From Gemmatimonadota bacterium (GTDB lineage Bacteria; Gemmatimonadota; Gemmatimonadetes; Gemmatimonadales; Gemmatimonadaceae): a stretch of DNA of 64,000 nt. Made by a program: the position numbers and the translations under genes. Where the stretch lies: the NCBI GenBank assembly GCA_021324775.1, contig JAJPIM010000035.1:29909-93908 (forward strand), read 5' to 3'. The first letter of the stretch is position 1. The number at the start of each line of letters is the position of its first letter. Below, one piece after another: positions 44,930 to 53,855 of the stretch. Under the pieces are notes generated by a model that was not told where the DNA came from, made no database searches, and saw nothing but the letters and a program-made list of their open reading frames with translations.

Positions 44930-44958
44930 TTGACATCGCCCGTCGCGCGGCCTACGTT
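44930..44958 (+). promoter_or_regulatory. Sigma70-type promoter for rpsT
   Basis: TTGACA (44930-44935), 17-bp spacer and TACGTT (44953-44958), followed by a T-run. Transcription would start near 44965 and leave a leader of about 114 nt before rpsT, long enough for regulation by S20. Confidence 0.8.
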
Positions 44959-45078
44959 TTTTTCGGTCGACGGTCGGTGCCTCCGCGGGCCGGCCGTTGT
45001 GCATCATCCGCTGATCCGCGGCTGGCCCGACTCGATCCGCCACGCCGTCACGTGTGATCCGACTCGCCGGGAGATTGC

Positions 45079-45312
45079 GTGCCGAACATCGCGTCCGCGA
45101 AAAAGAACATGCGCAAGACCCGCGCAGCCACCGTACGCAATCGCGCCCAGCGGGCCGCGCTGCGCACGGCGCTCAAGAGAGCCAAGACGATGGGTTCCAG
45201 CGCCGAAGAGCGGCTGGCCGCGGTCCGGCTGCTGGATCGTGCGGCGCGCAAAGGGCTGATCCACAAGAACTCGGCGGCTCGCCACAAGAGCCGGTTGGCC
45301 GCGGCGCGGTAG
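45079..45312 (+). CDS. rpsT: 30S ribosomal protein S20
   Basis: A 77-residue basic helical protein: PNIASAKKNMRKTRAATVRNRAQRAALRTALKRAK, then an SSAEERLAAVRLLDRAARKGLIHKNSAARHKSRL end, the normal S20 pattern. It binds 16S rRNA early in 30S assembly. GTG start at 45079 with GGGAG about 7 nt upstream. A rare start codon is also typical of rpsT in E. coli, where it serves regulation. Monocistronic, with its own promoter and terminator. Confidence 0.97.
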   Translation: MPNIASAKKNMRKTRAATVRNRAQRAALRTALKRAKTMGSSAEERLAAVRLLDRAARKGLIHKNSAARHKSRLAAAR

Positions 45313-45340
45313 CCGCGCAACCCGGACGTCGCCCAATGAC

Positions 45341-45369
45341 AAAGGCCGGTCCCGCGGGACCGGCCTTTT
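45341..45369. terminator. Intrinsic terminator after rpsT, shared by the convergent gene
   Basis: AAAGGCCGGTCCC (45341-45353) pairs perfectly with GGGACCGGCCTTT (45356-45368) across a 2-nt loop, followed by T. The A-run on one side and T-run on the other make it usable on both strands. Confidence 0.9.
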
Positions 45370-45388
45370 GCATCGCGCCGCCGGACGA

Positions 45389-46387
45389 TCACATCGCCGC
45401 GAGCTCGCCTCCGCACCGCTCACAATACCACTCGGTCGGATAATTCATGTTGCCGCACTCGGCGCACTTGAGCGTCTTGATCTGCTCCACCGGTACATCG
45501 CGCAGGAAGATCGGAACGGGATCCGTCTTGCTGGGCTGCCGGTGTGTCGCCTCCGCCGGAACATCGTCCGGTTCCGGCGCCTGGCGGGTCTGGCCCACGG
45601 CGGGTGATTCCGCCGGGGTCACAGCCGGGCGTGCCGGACCCGCCGCGGGAGCAGCCGCGGGACCCGCGGCGGGCGGTCCCCCCGACGTCCTGGCGCGGTG
45701 CGTCTGCGCCGAGGATCGTGCCGGCGGTCCGGCGGGAGCCGCCGCAGCCGGCGTGCCCTGATCCTTTGGTTCGACCACGGAGTGCAGGAACGCCAGCTCA
45801 TCGAACGACTCGGTGCCGGCGGCCGCCGCGGCTCCGCTCCCACGCGGCGCCGGCCGCCCAGATCCCTGCGCTGCCGGCTCGGCGGCACCCGCGCCTCCCG
45901 CCGGTGCAGCCGCCGACGGGGCGGCGACCGGGTCGGGACGCCGCGAGGTCGCTGTCGCCATGTTGAGAAGTTGCTGCACCTGGGCCAGCTCTGACGCGGC
46001 TTCGGCGCGGTGAGCCGCGATCCGCGCGATGTCTGCCTCGCTGGTCTGGCTGACCTCGCGCCACTGTTCGGGGCTGTATTCGCCGACCGCGGCGCGCAAC
46101 TCGGCTTCCGCGCGAATGTCACGGTGGCCGTTCTCCTCGGTCTGCAGCGTGTTGACGCGCTCGGTCAGGGTGTCGACCACCTGCCGGAGCTCCGCCGAGC
46201 GGCCGCCCAGCTCTTCCAGTACCCGGCCCAGCCGCGACTCGTAGTCCGCGTACACGCGGGCGTACACGTGGCTCGACGTCGTGGCCCGGCGCGTTTCGAG
46301 CGCTGCGAGCCATTGCTCGTATCGTTGCCGCTCCTGCAAGAGCGCCGCGATCGCGTCCGTTGGCTTCTCGTGGGAAAGCGTGGCCAT
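45389..46387 (-). CDS. Coiled-coil protein with C-terminal zinc ribbon, unknown function
   Basis: A 332-residue protein. Residues 15-140 are strongly helical and Glu/Arg/Ala-rich (coiled coil, with ADYESRLGRVLEELGGRSAELRQVVDTLTERVNTLQ). A long Ala/Pro/Gly-rich linker follows, then a short conserved end FLRDVPVEQIKTLKCAECGNMNYPTEWYCERCGGELAAM with four Cys in a CxxC-x10-CxxC zinc ribbon. I do not recognise a characterised family. ATG at 46385-46387. It follows pyrC by 52 bp and may be on the same transcript; a shared terminator lies beyond it. Confidence 0.8.
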   Translation of the reverse strand: MATLSHEKPTDAIAALLQERQRYEQWLAALETRRATTSSHVYARVYADYESRLGRVLEELGGRSAELRQVVDTLTERVNTLQTEENGHRDIRAEAELRAAVGEYSPEQWREVSQTSEADIARIAAHRAEAASELAQVQQLLNMATATSRRPDPVAAPSAAAPAGGAGAAEPAAQGSGRPAPRGSGAAAAAGTESFDELAFLHSVVEPKDQGTPAAAAPAGPPARSSAQTHRARTSGGPPAAGPAAAPAAGPARPAVTPAESPAVGQTRQAPEPDDVPAEATHRQPSKTDPVPIFLRDVPVEQIKTLKCAECGNMNYPTEWYCERCGGELAAM

Positions 46388-46439
46388 CACTCGTCAGTCT
46401 GAGGTGCGCCGGACCGCGTAACTCGGGCGGCGCGAAAGA

Positions 46440-47738
46440 TTAATGCTCTTGCGCGGCAATATGATAGACTATCCGACCTCCGACAACAGTGCAGATCGCG
46501 CGCCCGCGGAGCTTGCGTCCCGCGTACGGTGTGTTGCGACCCTTGGAGAGGAACTGTGCCGGATCCACGACCCACTCGCGCGCAGGATCGAAGACCGTGA
46601 TGTCGGCCGGCCGGCCGCGGGCCAGCGAGCCGCCCGGCAGATGAAAGATGCGGGCAGGCGCCACCGACATCCGCTCCACCAGGGTCGCGAAGTCGACGAT
46701 CCGGGGTCCGACGAGCGAGGTCACCACGACGGCGAGCGCCGTCTCGAACCCCACGATCCCGTTTGGCGCATCCGCAAACTCCCGCTCCTTCTCGTCGTAG
46801 TGATGCGGGGCGTGATCGGTCGCGATCACGTCGATCGTCCCATCGCGTACCGCCTCGCCGAGGACCGCGACATCCTCGGCCGTCCGGAGCGGGGGGTTCA
46901 TCTTCGCGTTGGTATCGTACCCCTCGACCGCGTTCTCCGTTAGTGACAGGTGGTGCGGACAGACTTCGGCCGTCACCGCGATCCCGCGATCTTTCCCCCA
47001 ACGGATGAGTTCGACCGACCCTTTTGCCGACACATGCGCGATGTGGATGTGGCCGCCCGTCCGCCGGCCCAGCAGAATGTCACGGATCACCATGATCTCT
47101 TCCGCTTCAGTCGGCACACCTCGCAATCCGAGGCGCGCGCTCACGATCCCCTCGTTCATCGCGCCGCCGACCGCGAGGGTGGGCTCCTCGCAGTGGTCCA
47201 CCACGGGAATGGTGAACGTGCGCGCGTATTCCAGCGCCGTCCGCATCAACTGGGCGCTCGCGACCGGGCGGCCATCGTCACTGATCGCGACCGCCCCCGC
47301 CCCCACCATCTCGCCCACCTCGGCCAGGGCGTGTCCTTCCTGCCGCACCGAGATGGCACCGATCGGATAGACGCGTGCGGAGTTGGCCTTCTGCCCCTGC
47401 CGCACCACGAAGCCCACGGCTGCCTGATTGTCGGTGACCGGATCGGTGTTGGGCATCGCGCACACCGCGGTGAACCCTCCCGCGGCGGCAGCGCGCGCAC
47501 CTGTCGCGATGGTCTCGACATCCTCGCGGCCTGGCTCGCGCAGGTGGCAGTGCACGTCGATGAAGCCGGGCGAGACGATCGCGTCCGTGCAATCGACGAT
47601 CTCGGCGCCATCCGGCACGCCGCCGCGCGGGCCGGCGTGCACGATCTTGCCATCGATCACCACCACGTCGCCGGCCACGTCGAGATTCTGCGAGGGATCG
47701 ATGATCCGTCCGCCTCGCAGCACCAGTGGCCGGGTCAT
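46440..47738 (-). CDS. pyrC: Dihydroorotase
   Basis: A 432-residue class I type dihydroorotase for the third step of pyrimidine synthesis. Zinc ligands are visible in [15 protein letters not shown] (HxH, about residues 59-61) and in HHL and the [10 protein letters not shown] and ATDHAPHH segments. It converts carbamoyl-aspartate to dihydroorotate in the cytoplasm. ATG overlaps the pyrB stop by 4 bp (ATGA). Confidence 0.96.
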   Translation of the reverse strand: MTRPLVLRGGRIIDPSQNLDVAGDVVVIDGKIVHAGPRGGVPDGAEIVDCTDAIVSPGFIDVHCHLREPGREDVETIATGARAAAAGGFTAVCAMPNTDPVTDNQAAVGFVVRQGQKANSARVYPIGAISVRQEGHALAEVGEMVGAGAVAISDDGRPVASAQLMRTALEYARTFTIPVVDHCEEPTLAVGGAMNEGIVSARLGLRGVPTEAEEIMVIRDILLGRRTGGHIHIAHVSAKGSVELIRWGKDRGIAVTAEVCPHHLSLTENAVEGYDTNAKMNPPLRTAEDVAVLGEAVRDGTIDVIATDHAPHHYDEKEREFADAPNGIVGFETALAVVVTSLVGPRIVDFATLVERMSVAPARIFHLPGGSLARGRPADITVFDPAREWVVDPAQFLSKGRNTPYAGRKLRGRAICTVVGGRIVYHIAAQEH

Positions 47739-48703
47739 CGCTCGCCGCCCGGTGTCGATTTCGCGGTCTCGGCCAGCTCGGGACGGCCACCGGCCAGCAG
47801 GTAGAGCACCGCCATACGGATCGCCACGCCGTTGGTCACCTGGTTGAGGATCACGCTGTGCGGGCCGTCCGCGACATCCGAATCGATCTCGACGCCGCGG
47901 TTCATCGGGCCTGGGTGAAGTATGAGAATGTCGTGGTCGGCGCGCTCGAGCCGCTCGCGCGTCACCCCGAAGACCCGGTTGTACTCGCGGAGCGACGGGA
48001 TGTAGCCGGCAGTCATGCGCTCGAGCTGCAGACGCAGCACGTTGAGCGCCTGCGCCCACTCCATCGCCGCCTCCACGCGGTCGAACACGGTGATCCCGAA
48101 CTCCGCGATCGCATTGGGCAACAGCGAGCGCGGGCCGCACACCGCGACGTCGGCTCCCATCTTCTGCAGGCCCCAGATATTCGATCGGGCAACCCGCGAA
48201 TGGAGCACGTCTCCCACGATGCACACGCGGAGGCCGCGCAGGTCGCCGAAGTGATCGCGCAGGGTGAGCAGATCGAGCAGGCCCTGGGTGGGGTGCTCGT
48301 GGGTGCCATCCCCGGCGTTGATCACGTTGGATTCGATTCGCTGCGCGAGAAACTGCGCGGCCCCGGAAGCCCCATGCCGCATCACCACCATGTCGATGCG
48401 CATCGCCTCGAGATTCCGGGCCGTGTCGACCAGTGTCTCGCCTTTACTGACGCTGGAGCCCGAGGCCGCGACGTTGACGGTGTCGGCGGAGAGCCGCTTC
48501 TCGGCGAACTCGAACGATACCCGCGTGCGCGTCGACGGCTCGAAGAACAGATTGACGATGGTCGAGCCCCGGAGGGTCGGGACTTTCTTGATTGCCCGCT
48601 CGCTGATCTCCTTGAACGGCTCCGCGGTGTCGAGGATCAGCCCGATCTGTTCTGGAGTCAACGGCTCGAGGGCGAGGAGGTCCTTGCCCAGCGGGCTCGT
48701 CAC
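47735..48703 (-). CDS. pyrB: Aspartate carbamoyltransferase catalytic subunit
   Basis: A 322-residue ATCase catalytic chain. The carbamoyl-phosphate site [46 protein letters not shown] and [12 protein letters not shown] are all present. No pyrI regulatory subunit is in the window, consistent with PyrR-type control. GTG start overlaps the pyrR stop by 4 bp (GTGA). Confidence 0.97.
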   Translation of the reverse strand: MTSPLGKDLLALEPLTPEQIGLILDTAEPFKEISERAIKKVPTLRGSTIVNLFFEPSTRTRVSFEFAEKRLSADTVNVAASGSSVSKGETLVDTARNLEAMRIDMVVMRHGASGAAQFLAQRIESNVINAGDGTHEHPTQGLLDLLTLRDHFGDLRGLRVCIVGDVLHSRVARSNIWGLQKMGADVAVCGPRSLLPNAIAEFGITVFDRVEAAMEWAQALNVLRLQLERMTAGYIPSLREYNRVFGVTRERLERADHDILILHPGPMNRGVEIDSDVADGPHSVILNQVTNGVAIRMAVLYLLAGGRPELAETAKSTPGGER

Positions 48704-49344
48704 GCGGATGCCTCTCCCGCCGCCGAACGGCGGGCGGGCGATTTCTTCGAACGGCCGCCGCCCGCGGCGCGACCGGCATCACTCGGTGGCGCAGTCTTGG
48801 GTACGACGACCACGGAATCCGCGCCGTCCAGCTCCGCGACCAGCACATCGACACGCTGGTCGCGGCGCAACTCGACGCGCTTCCCGACCACGTCCGCGTG
48901 AATCGGCAGCTCGCGGCCACCGCGGTCGATCAGCACCGCCAGCCCGATACGCGCGGGCCGGCCGAAATCCGCCAGCTCGTCGAGCGCGGCCCGGACGGTG
49001 CGGCCCGTGTAGAGCACGTCGTCGACGATGACCACTCTCGCCCCATCGATGTCGCCCGGAATGTCCGTTGGACCGACGACTGGACGCGGGCCGATGGTCT
49101 GGAGATCATCGCGGTACAAGGTGATGTCGAGGGCTCCGAGCCGCGGCGCCTCCCCTTCCCGCTCGGCGATGAGCCGTGCGATCCGGCTGGCGAGCTGTAC
49201 TCCCCGGCGCTGAATGCCAACCAGGACGAGATCTTCCGTCCCATCGTGAAGCTCGACGATCTCATCCGCCATCCGGCGGAGAGTGCGGTCCATGGCGCGC
49301 GTGTCGAGCAGGGTCGTCGTTGAGGGCTGCGAAGCTGACGGCAT
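48700..49344 (-). CDS. pyrR: PyrR, pyrimidine operon regulator / uracil phosphoribosyltransferase
   Basis: A 214-residue PRTase-fold protein. The PRPP loop [37 protein letters not shown] and [26 protein letters not shown] fit PyrR. In Bacillus it binds UMP and the pyr mRNA to cause attenuation. The C-terminus is extended by about 35 Lys/Arg/Ala/Gly-rich residues. I saw no typical PyrR-binding anti-antiterminator in the 72 bp upstream. The ATG at 49342-49344 was preferred over an upstream TTG. Confidence 0.93.
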   Translation of the reverse strand: MPSASQPSTTTLLDTRAMDRTLRRMADEIVELHDGTEDLVLVGIQRRGVQLASRIARLIAEREGEAPRLGALDITLYRDDLQTIGPRPVVGPTDIPGDIDGARVVIVDDVLYTGRTVRAALDELADFGRPARIGLAVLIDRGGRELPIHADVVGKRVELRRDQRVDVLVAELDGADSVVVVPKTAPPSDAGRAAGGGRSKKSPARRSAAGEASA

Positions 49345-49416
49345 GTGGCCCAAATATGCGGCGCCGGCGCCCGGTCCGGTACCGTGCGCCGCCGTCTCAG
49401 CCGCCGGCCCTGTTGG

Positions 49417-50094
49417 CTACGCCGCTTCCTTCTCGAGGCACCGCGCGTCGTCGTGGGCCGGAGAGTTCACGTACGTGGACACCGGGTACGCGCACAGCGT
49501 GTCCGGGCCGTCGTATGGCCGCAGCAACGACAGCGCGTCGGCGGGCGGCGTCGCCGGGTCGAGCCACACGCTGTATGATGCCGGGTCGAGGATGACGGGC
49601 ATGCGATCGTGGAGCGGCGCCATGAACGCGTTGGCCGCGGTGGTGACTACCGTGCACGTCTGGGTCACTTCCCGGGTGGTTCTGTTGCGCCACGATTCCC
49701 ACAGCCCGGCGAGGGCAAATGGATGATCGCCCGCCATCCGCACGGCATACGGACGCCTGCGCTTCTGTCCTGGAATCGTTTGCCATTCATAGAAGCCGTC
49801 GACCAGGATCATGCACCGGCGCTCGCGAAACGCGTCGCGGAACGCCGGCTTGGTATCCACACCTTCTGCACGGGCGTTGATCATCCGGGCGCCCGCGGAG
49901 AGGTCGCTCGCCCACCAGGGCACGAGTCCCCACCGCAGGCGGACGGCCTCCGGCTCACCCTTGCGGGCCCGGACGGCCATCTGCTCCTGAGTCGGGCACA
50001 CGTTGTACCGGGGCTCCCACTCCGGGACATCCTGGAGGGCGAGCCACCTGGCGATCAGGTGGGCTGACAGGGTCAGCGTGGTGCGAGCGCACAC
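49417..50094 (-). CDS. SRAP-domain protein (HMCES/YedK family)
   Basis: A 225-residue SOS-response-associated peptidase/abasic-site protein. The GTG at 50092-50094 places Cys directly after the initiator Met (MCARTTLTLS), which is required because that Cys forms the thiazolidine link to abasic DNA. RWGLVPWWASD, MINARAEGVDTKPAFRDAFRERRCMILVDGFYEW (catalytic Asn and Glu) and the HDRMPVIL His motif complete the active site. Gly at position 3 of the usual MCGR is Ala here. It protects single-stranded DNA with abasic sites. A longer upstream start would bury the Cys and was rejected. Confidence 0.93.
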   Translation of the reverse strand: MCARTTLTLSAHLIARWLALQDVPEWEPRYNVCPTQEQMAVRARKGEPEAVRLRWGLVPWWASDLSAGARMINARAEGVDTKPAFRDAFRERRCMILVDGFYEWQTIPGQKRRRPYAVRMAGDHPFALAGLWESWRNRTTREVTQTCTVVTTAANAFMAPLHDRMPVILDPASYSVWLDPATPPADALSLLRPYDGPDTLCAYPVSTYVNSPAHDDARCLEKEAA

Positions 50095-50186
50095 CCCCGC
50101 AATGTGTCCTGGCGCTGTAGATTCCGCGACGTGGCGGGCGAGGTCGCCCGGCCGTCGCTCGGCTTCCCGGACGTCAGGGGGTAACC

Positions 50187-50591
50187 GTGCATGAGTTCGT
50201 TCAGATGCCGGTGGGCTGGTCCGCGGCCTACATCGCGGAGTGGGTGGTGTTCGCGATGTACGCGGCATATGTCCTCGGCGCGTCGATCCTCTCGCCTCCG
50301 TATCGCGCCCGGGTCCATCGGGGAACGTGGCTGCATGTCGCCGAGGGCTGGGCGATCGTCGCGGTCGTCTGGGGGGCGTGCGGGTGGGCGCGTTACGTGC
50401 TCGCCTCCGGAGACCACGATTGGTCCGGCGCGGGCCCGATTCCGCGCTCGATGCGGTTCGCCGCGATCACTCTGTTCGCGCTGCAGCCGGCCCTCTACCT
50501 CCTGCCGCTGATCATGGTGGTCACCACGGCGGTGCGAGCGTGGCGCTTCGGGCCGGGGACGCCCGCCGAGCCGGCGGGATCACCACGATGA
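50187..50591 (+). CDS. Small integral membrane protein of unknown function
   Basis: A 134-residue protein with about three TMs: YIAEWVVFAMYAAYVLGASIL, LHVAEGWAIVAVVWGACGWARYVL and ITLFALQPALYLLPLIMVVTTAV. No known family recognised. GTG start at 50187 with AGGGG about 6 nt upstream. It is divergent from the SRAP gene (92 bp) and followed after 133 bp by the second moxR gene. Confidence 0.7.
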   Translation: MHEFVQMPVGWSAAYIAEWVVFAMYAAYVLGASILSPPYRARVHRGTWLHVAEGWAIVAVVWGACGWARYVLASGDHDWSGAGPIPRSMRFAAITLFALQPALYLLPLIMVVTTAVRAWRFGPGTPAEPAGSPR

Positions 50592-50724
50592 CGCCATTTC
50601 CGTAGACCGTCGTCCGGAGTGTTCGCCGCGAGCGCACCGCCGCGCACCGCCGCGGGGAACTGAGCGCCGGATTGCCAGGCGCGATGCCTTGAGTGCGCGT
50701 GAGCCCCCGGCCACTTTTTGACGA

Positions 50725-51765
50725 ATGACAGCAGGACCGACGCTCGCCCCGCAGTCTGGACGTGGCCCACGGCGGGACGAAGCCGAGCTCGACGCGCTCA
50801 ATGAACGCGTGCGGGCTGCCAATGCATTCGCGGGACGAGTCGAAGCGGCGCTCCAAACGGTCGTAGTCGGCCAGCGGGCCATGCTCGACCGGCTCATGGT
50901 GGGACTGCTCGCCGACGGGCACGTGTTGCTCGAAGGGCTGCCGGGTCTCGCCAAGACGCTCGCGGTGCGAGCGCTGGCCGCGGTGATCGACTGCCGTTTC
51001 CAGCGCATTCAATTCACGCCGGATCTGCTCCCCTCGGATCTTGTGGGGACCATGATCTACAATCAGAAGACGGGCGATTTCACCGTCCAGCGCGGGCCCA
51101 TCTTCGGGAACATCATCCTCGCCGACGAGATCAATCGCGCGCCCGCCAAGGTCCAGAGCGCACTGCTCGAGGCGATGCAGGAGAAGCAGGTCACCATCGG
51201 CGGCCAGAGCTTCCGGCTGGACGAGCCATTTCTGGTGCTCGCCACGCAGAATCCGATCGAGCACGAAGGGACCTACCCGCTGCCCGAAGCGCAGGTCGAC
51301 CGGTTCATGCTCAAGCTGATCGTCACCTATCCGGAGCGGCGTGACGAGAGCGTGATGCTGGACCGGATGAGCGGCGCACCGGTGCCGCCGCCCAAGCCGG
51401 TCGTGGACGCGGCGACGATCCTGCGCGCGCGCCAGGTGGTGGACGACATCTATCTCGATCCGCGCGCCAAGGACTACGCTCTCGATCTCATACGGGCGAC
51501 GCGCGAGCCGGCCACGATGGGCCTGGCCGGGCTCGCGCCCCTCATCGAGTATGGCGCCAGTCCGCGCGCGGCGATCGCGCTCGTCCGTGCCGCCAAGGCG
51601 CATGCCTTCCTCGCAGGCCGTGCGTACGTCGCGCCCGCTGACATCAAGGCACTGGCGCCCGACGTGCTTCGGCATCGGTTGATCCTGACCTACGAGGCCG
51701 ACGCGGAGCGCGTCACCGCCGACGCGATCATCGCGCGTGTCCTGGACGGCATCGCCGTCCCCTAG
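50725..51765 (+). CDS. moxR: MoxR-family AAA+ ATPase (cluster 2)
   Basis: A 346-residue paralogue of the MoxR at 40965-41966, with Walker A LLEGLPGLAKT, Walker B ILADEINRAPAKVQSALLEAMQEKQVTIGG and the same sensor region LATQNPIEHEGTYPLPEAQVDRFMLKL. The N-terminus differs. It opens the second Bat cluster; the DUF58 gene follows 9 bp later. Confidence 0.94.
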   Translation: MTAGPTLAPQSGRGPRRDEAELDALNERVRAANAFAGRVEAALQTVVVGQRAMLDRLMVGLLADGHVLLEGLPGLAKTLAVRALAAVIDCRFQRIQFTPDLLPSDLVGTMIYNQKTGDFTVQRGPIFGNIILADEINRAPAKVQSALLEAMQEKQVTIGGQSFRLDEPFLVLATQNPIEHEGTYPLPEAQVDRFMLKLIVTYPERRDESVMLDRMSGAPVPPPKPVVDAATILRARQVVDDIYLDPRAKDYALDLIRATREPATMGLAGLAPLIEYGASPRAAIALVRAAKAHAFLAGRAYVAPADIKALAPDVLRHRLILTYEADAERVTADAIIARVLDGIAVP

Positions 51766-51774
51766 GGAGACGCG

Positions 51775-52728
51775 GTGAGGGCAGCGGGCACGATGCGGCC
51801 GGCCGCGTTGCAGGCCGCGTCGCCGGCGCTGCCGCCGGCCTCCGACGTCACACTCGCCGAGATCCTGGCTCAGGTGCGCCGGCTGGAGGTCACCAGCCGG
51901 CGGCTCGTTCGCGACATCCTGGCGGGTGAGTACGGCAGCGTGTTCAAGGGCCGCGGCGTCGAGTTCGCCGACGTGCGCGAGTACCATTTCGGCGACGACG
52001 TCCGGACCATCGACTGGGGCGTGACAGCGCGCATGGATGCCGCGTATGTGCGGCGCTACGTCGAAGAGCGCGAGCTCACGGTCCTGTTCCTCATCGATCA
52101 CAGCGCCTCGGATGCCTTCGGGAGCCGGATTCGCGCCAAGATCCAGCTCGCAACGGAGCTGAGCGCCGTTCTCGCGCTCGCCGCCGTACGCAACAACGAT
52201 CGGGTCGGAGCGGCCCTCTTTACCGATCGCGTCGAGACGTTCGTCCCGCCAGCCAAGGGCAAGCGGCACGCGCTGCGCGTGATCCGCGAACTCCTCGCAT
52301 TCCGGCCTTCGCATCGGGGCACGAGTCTGGCGGCCGCACTCCAGTTCGCGATCCGGGTGCTTCCCCGGCGCGCTGTCATCTTCCTCGTGTCCGATTGGCT
52401 CGACGACGGCTACGCGACGGAGCTCGAGATCGCCGCACGGACGCACGACGTGATTGGGGTTCAACTGGTCGATCCACGCGAACGCGAGCTGCCCGACGTG
52501 GGGCTATTGACCGTTCGCGACCCCGAGGGCGGCGCGTGGGTCACGGTCGATACTGGCAGCGACGCGGTCCGTCAACGCTTTCGGGAGCGGGCGGCCACGT
52601 TCGATTCCGGACTCGCCTCACGGCTTCGCCGCTGCGGGGCTGACGTCGTCCGCGTTCGAACGGGCGAAGGCTATGTCGGGCCGCTACTCGCGTTTTTCCG
52701 GCGGAGAGAGCGCCTGCAGGCGCGATGA
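51775..52728 (+). CDS. DUF58 protein (cluster 2)
   Basis: A 317-residue DUF58 protein paralogous to the one at 39931-40968, sharing EYGSVFKGRGVEFADVREYHFGDDVRTIDWGVTARMD, AAVRNNDRVGAALFTDRVETFVPPAKGKRHALRVIRELL and VSDWLDDGY. GTG start with GGGAG about 5 nt upstream. Its stop overlaps the next start by 4 bp (ATGA). Confidence 0.9.
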   Translation: MRAAGTMRPAALQAASPALPPASDVTLAEILAQVRRLEVTSRRLVRDILAGEYGSVFKGRGVEFADVREYHFGDDVRTIDWGVTARMDAAYVRRYVEERELTVLFLIDHSASDAFGSRIRAKIQLATELSAVLALAAVRNNDRVGAALFTDRVETFVPPAKGKRHALRVIRELLAFRPSHRGTSLAAALQFAIRVLPRRAVIFLVSDWLDDGYATELEIAARTHDVIGVQLVDPRERELPDVGLLTVRDPEGGAWVTVDTGSDAVRQRFRERAATFDSGLASRLRRCGADVVRVRTGEGYVGPLLAFFRRRERLQAR

Positions 52729-53855
52729 AGCGCGGCGGATTCCGGGGCGCGACGCGCCATCTCGCGATGCGCCATCTCGCGGCGCGCCAGCTCGCGACGC
52801 GCTATCTGCTGGGCCGTGACTGGCGGCGTATCGTCGCCTGCTTCGGGGTGGCGATTGGGTTTGGCGCGACGGCGAGCATCGCCGCCGCCCAGGACCCGGG
52901 CACCCCCGCACCGGCAGCCAGATCGCCGCAGTTGGTCGCGCGCCCCGATAGCGGCCGGGTGACCGTCGGCGACCCCGTGACGCTGCGGATCCACCTCCGG
53001 CTCCCAGCAGGCGAGCAGCTCGCTGATGCGATTCCGGCCTTTCGCGAGCCGCTGCCTGACGGCGTACGGTTGCTGCGGGTGGACTCGCTGCGGCCCGAGG
53101 CGGGCGGCGATGACTCGGGTACCCTGGTCGTCGCGCTCTTCCGGCCAGGAACATCGCGACTTCCGCCGATCGCGGTTGGGTACCGCGCTGGTCGCGGCGC
53201 GCCGCCAGACACCGCGGTCACCGGCCCCCTTGCCGTGACCGTGACTCCGGTCGTGCCGCAGGGATCGGGCACGCTGCGCGACATCAGGAACATCGACGTG
53301 GCGCCGATCTCGCTCCGGTCGGCGGCAACGCTCGTCGTCGCCGCGCTCGCCGTGATCCTCGCGGCGCTGCTGGCCGGCCGCTTCCAGCGGCGGCGAGGGA
53401 TGGAGCGTCTCTCGGCCAGCCGTCCCGCCATCACTCACGCCCCGCCGGGTCCATACGACGCCGCGATCGCGAGATTGGCCGTGATCGCCGATGACTGGGC
53501 CGCCAGGCGCGACATCGAGTCCCACTACGCGGAGACAGCGAATGTCCTCCGGCGTTATCTCGCCGAGGCCCACGGGGTCCCCGCACTGGAACGCACGACG
53601 CCGGAGCTTCTCGGTGCGTTGCCAGGCCGCCTCTCCGTCTCGCCCGCCCGCGACGCGGCGGACAACCTGCTCGGCGCCGCCGACCTCGTGAAGTTCGCCT
53701 GGTTCGCGCCGGCGTCCCCTGCACCTGCCGCCGTGCTGGCGACGGCCCGCTCGATTCTCTCATGGTGGGATGCTGCCGGCTCGTCGCCAGCCGCCGGCGA
53801 ACGAGGTGACAATGGACATGCCGGCGAAATCCGGCACCGGGAAGCGGGCCGCTGA
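52725..53855 (+). CDS. BatD/DUF4381-like membrane protein of cluster 2
   Basis: A 376-residue protein. The N-terminus carries the pentapeptide repeat ATRHL-AMRHL-AARQL-ATRYL encoded by a 15-bp tandem array, followed by a signal-like segment (IVACFGVAIGFGATASIAAAQ). The exported part has ARPDSGRVTVGDPVTLRIHLRLPAG beta strands, then a TM (AATLVVAALAVILAALLAG) and a cytoplasmic helical domain with NVLRRYLAEAHGVPALERTTPELL. It occupies the same position as the 38753-39934 gene in cluster 1. The ATG at 52725 overlaps the DUF58 stop. Confidence 0.8.
   Translation: MKRGGFRGATRHLAMRHLAARQLATRYLLGRDWRRIVACFGVAIGFGATASIAAAQDPGTPAPAARSPQLVARPDSGRVTVGDPVTLRIHLRLPAGEQLADAIPAFREPLPDGVRLLRVDSLRPEAGGDDSGTLVVALFRPGTSRLPPIAVGYRAGRGAPPDTAVTGPLAVTVTPVVPQGSGTLRDIRNIDVAPISLRSAATLVVAALAVILAALLAGRFQRRRGMERLSASRPAITHAPPGPYDAAIARLAVIADDWAARRDIESHYAETANVLRRYLAEAHGVPALERTTPELLGALPGRLSVSPARDAADNLLGAADLVKFAWFAPASPAPAAVLATARSILSWWDAAGSSPAAGERGDNGHAGEIRHREAGR
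52749..52808. repeat. 15-bp tandem array at the 5' end of the cluster 2 BatD-like gene
   Basis: Four degenerate 15-bp units (gcgacgcgccatctc, gcgatgcgccatctc, gcggcgcgccagctc, gcgacgcgctatctg) lie in frame in the first 28 codons and give a five-residue repeat in the protein. The second unit contains an in-frame ATG. Confidence 0.9.
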
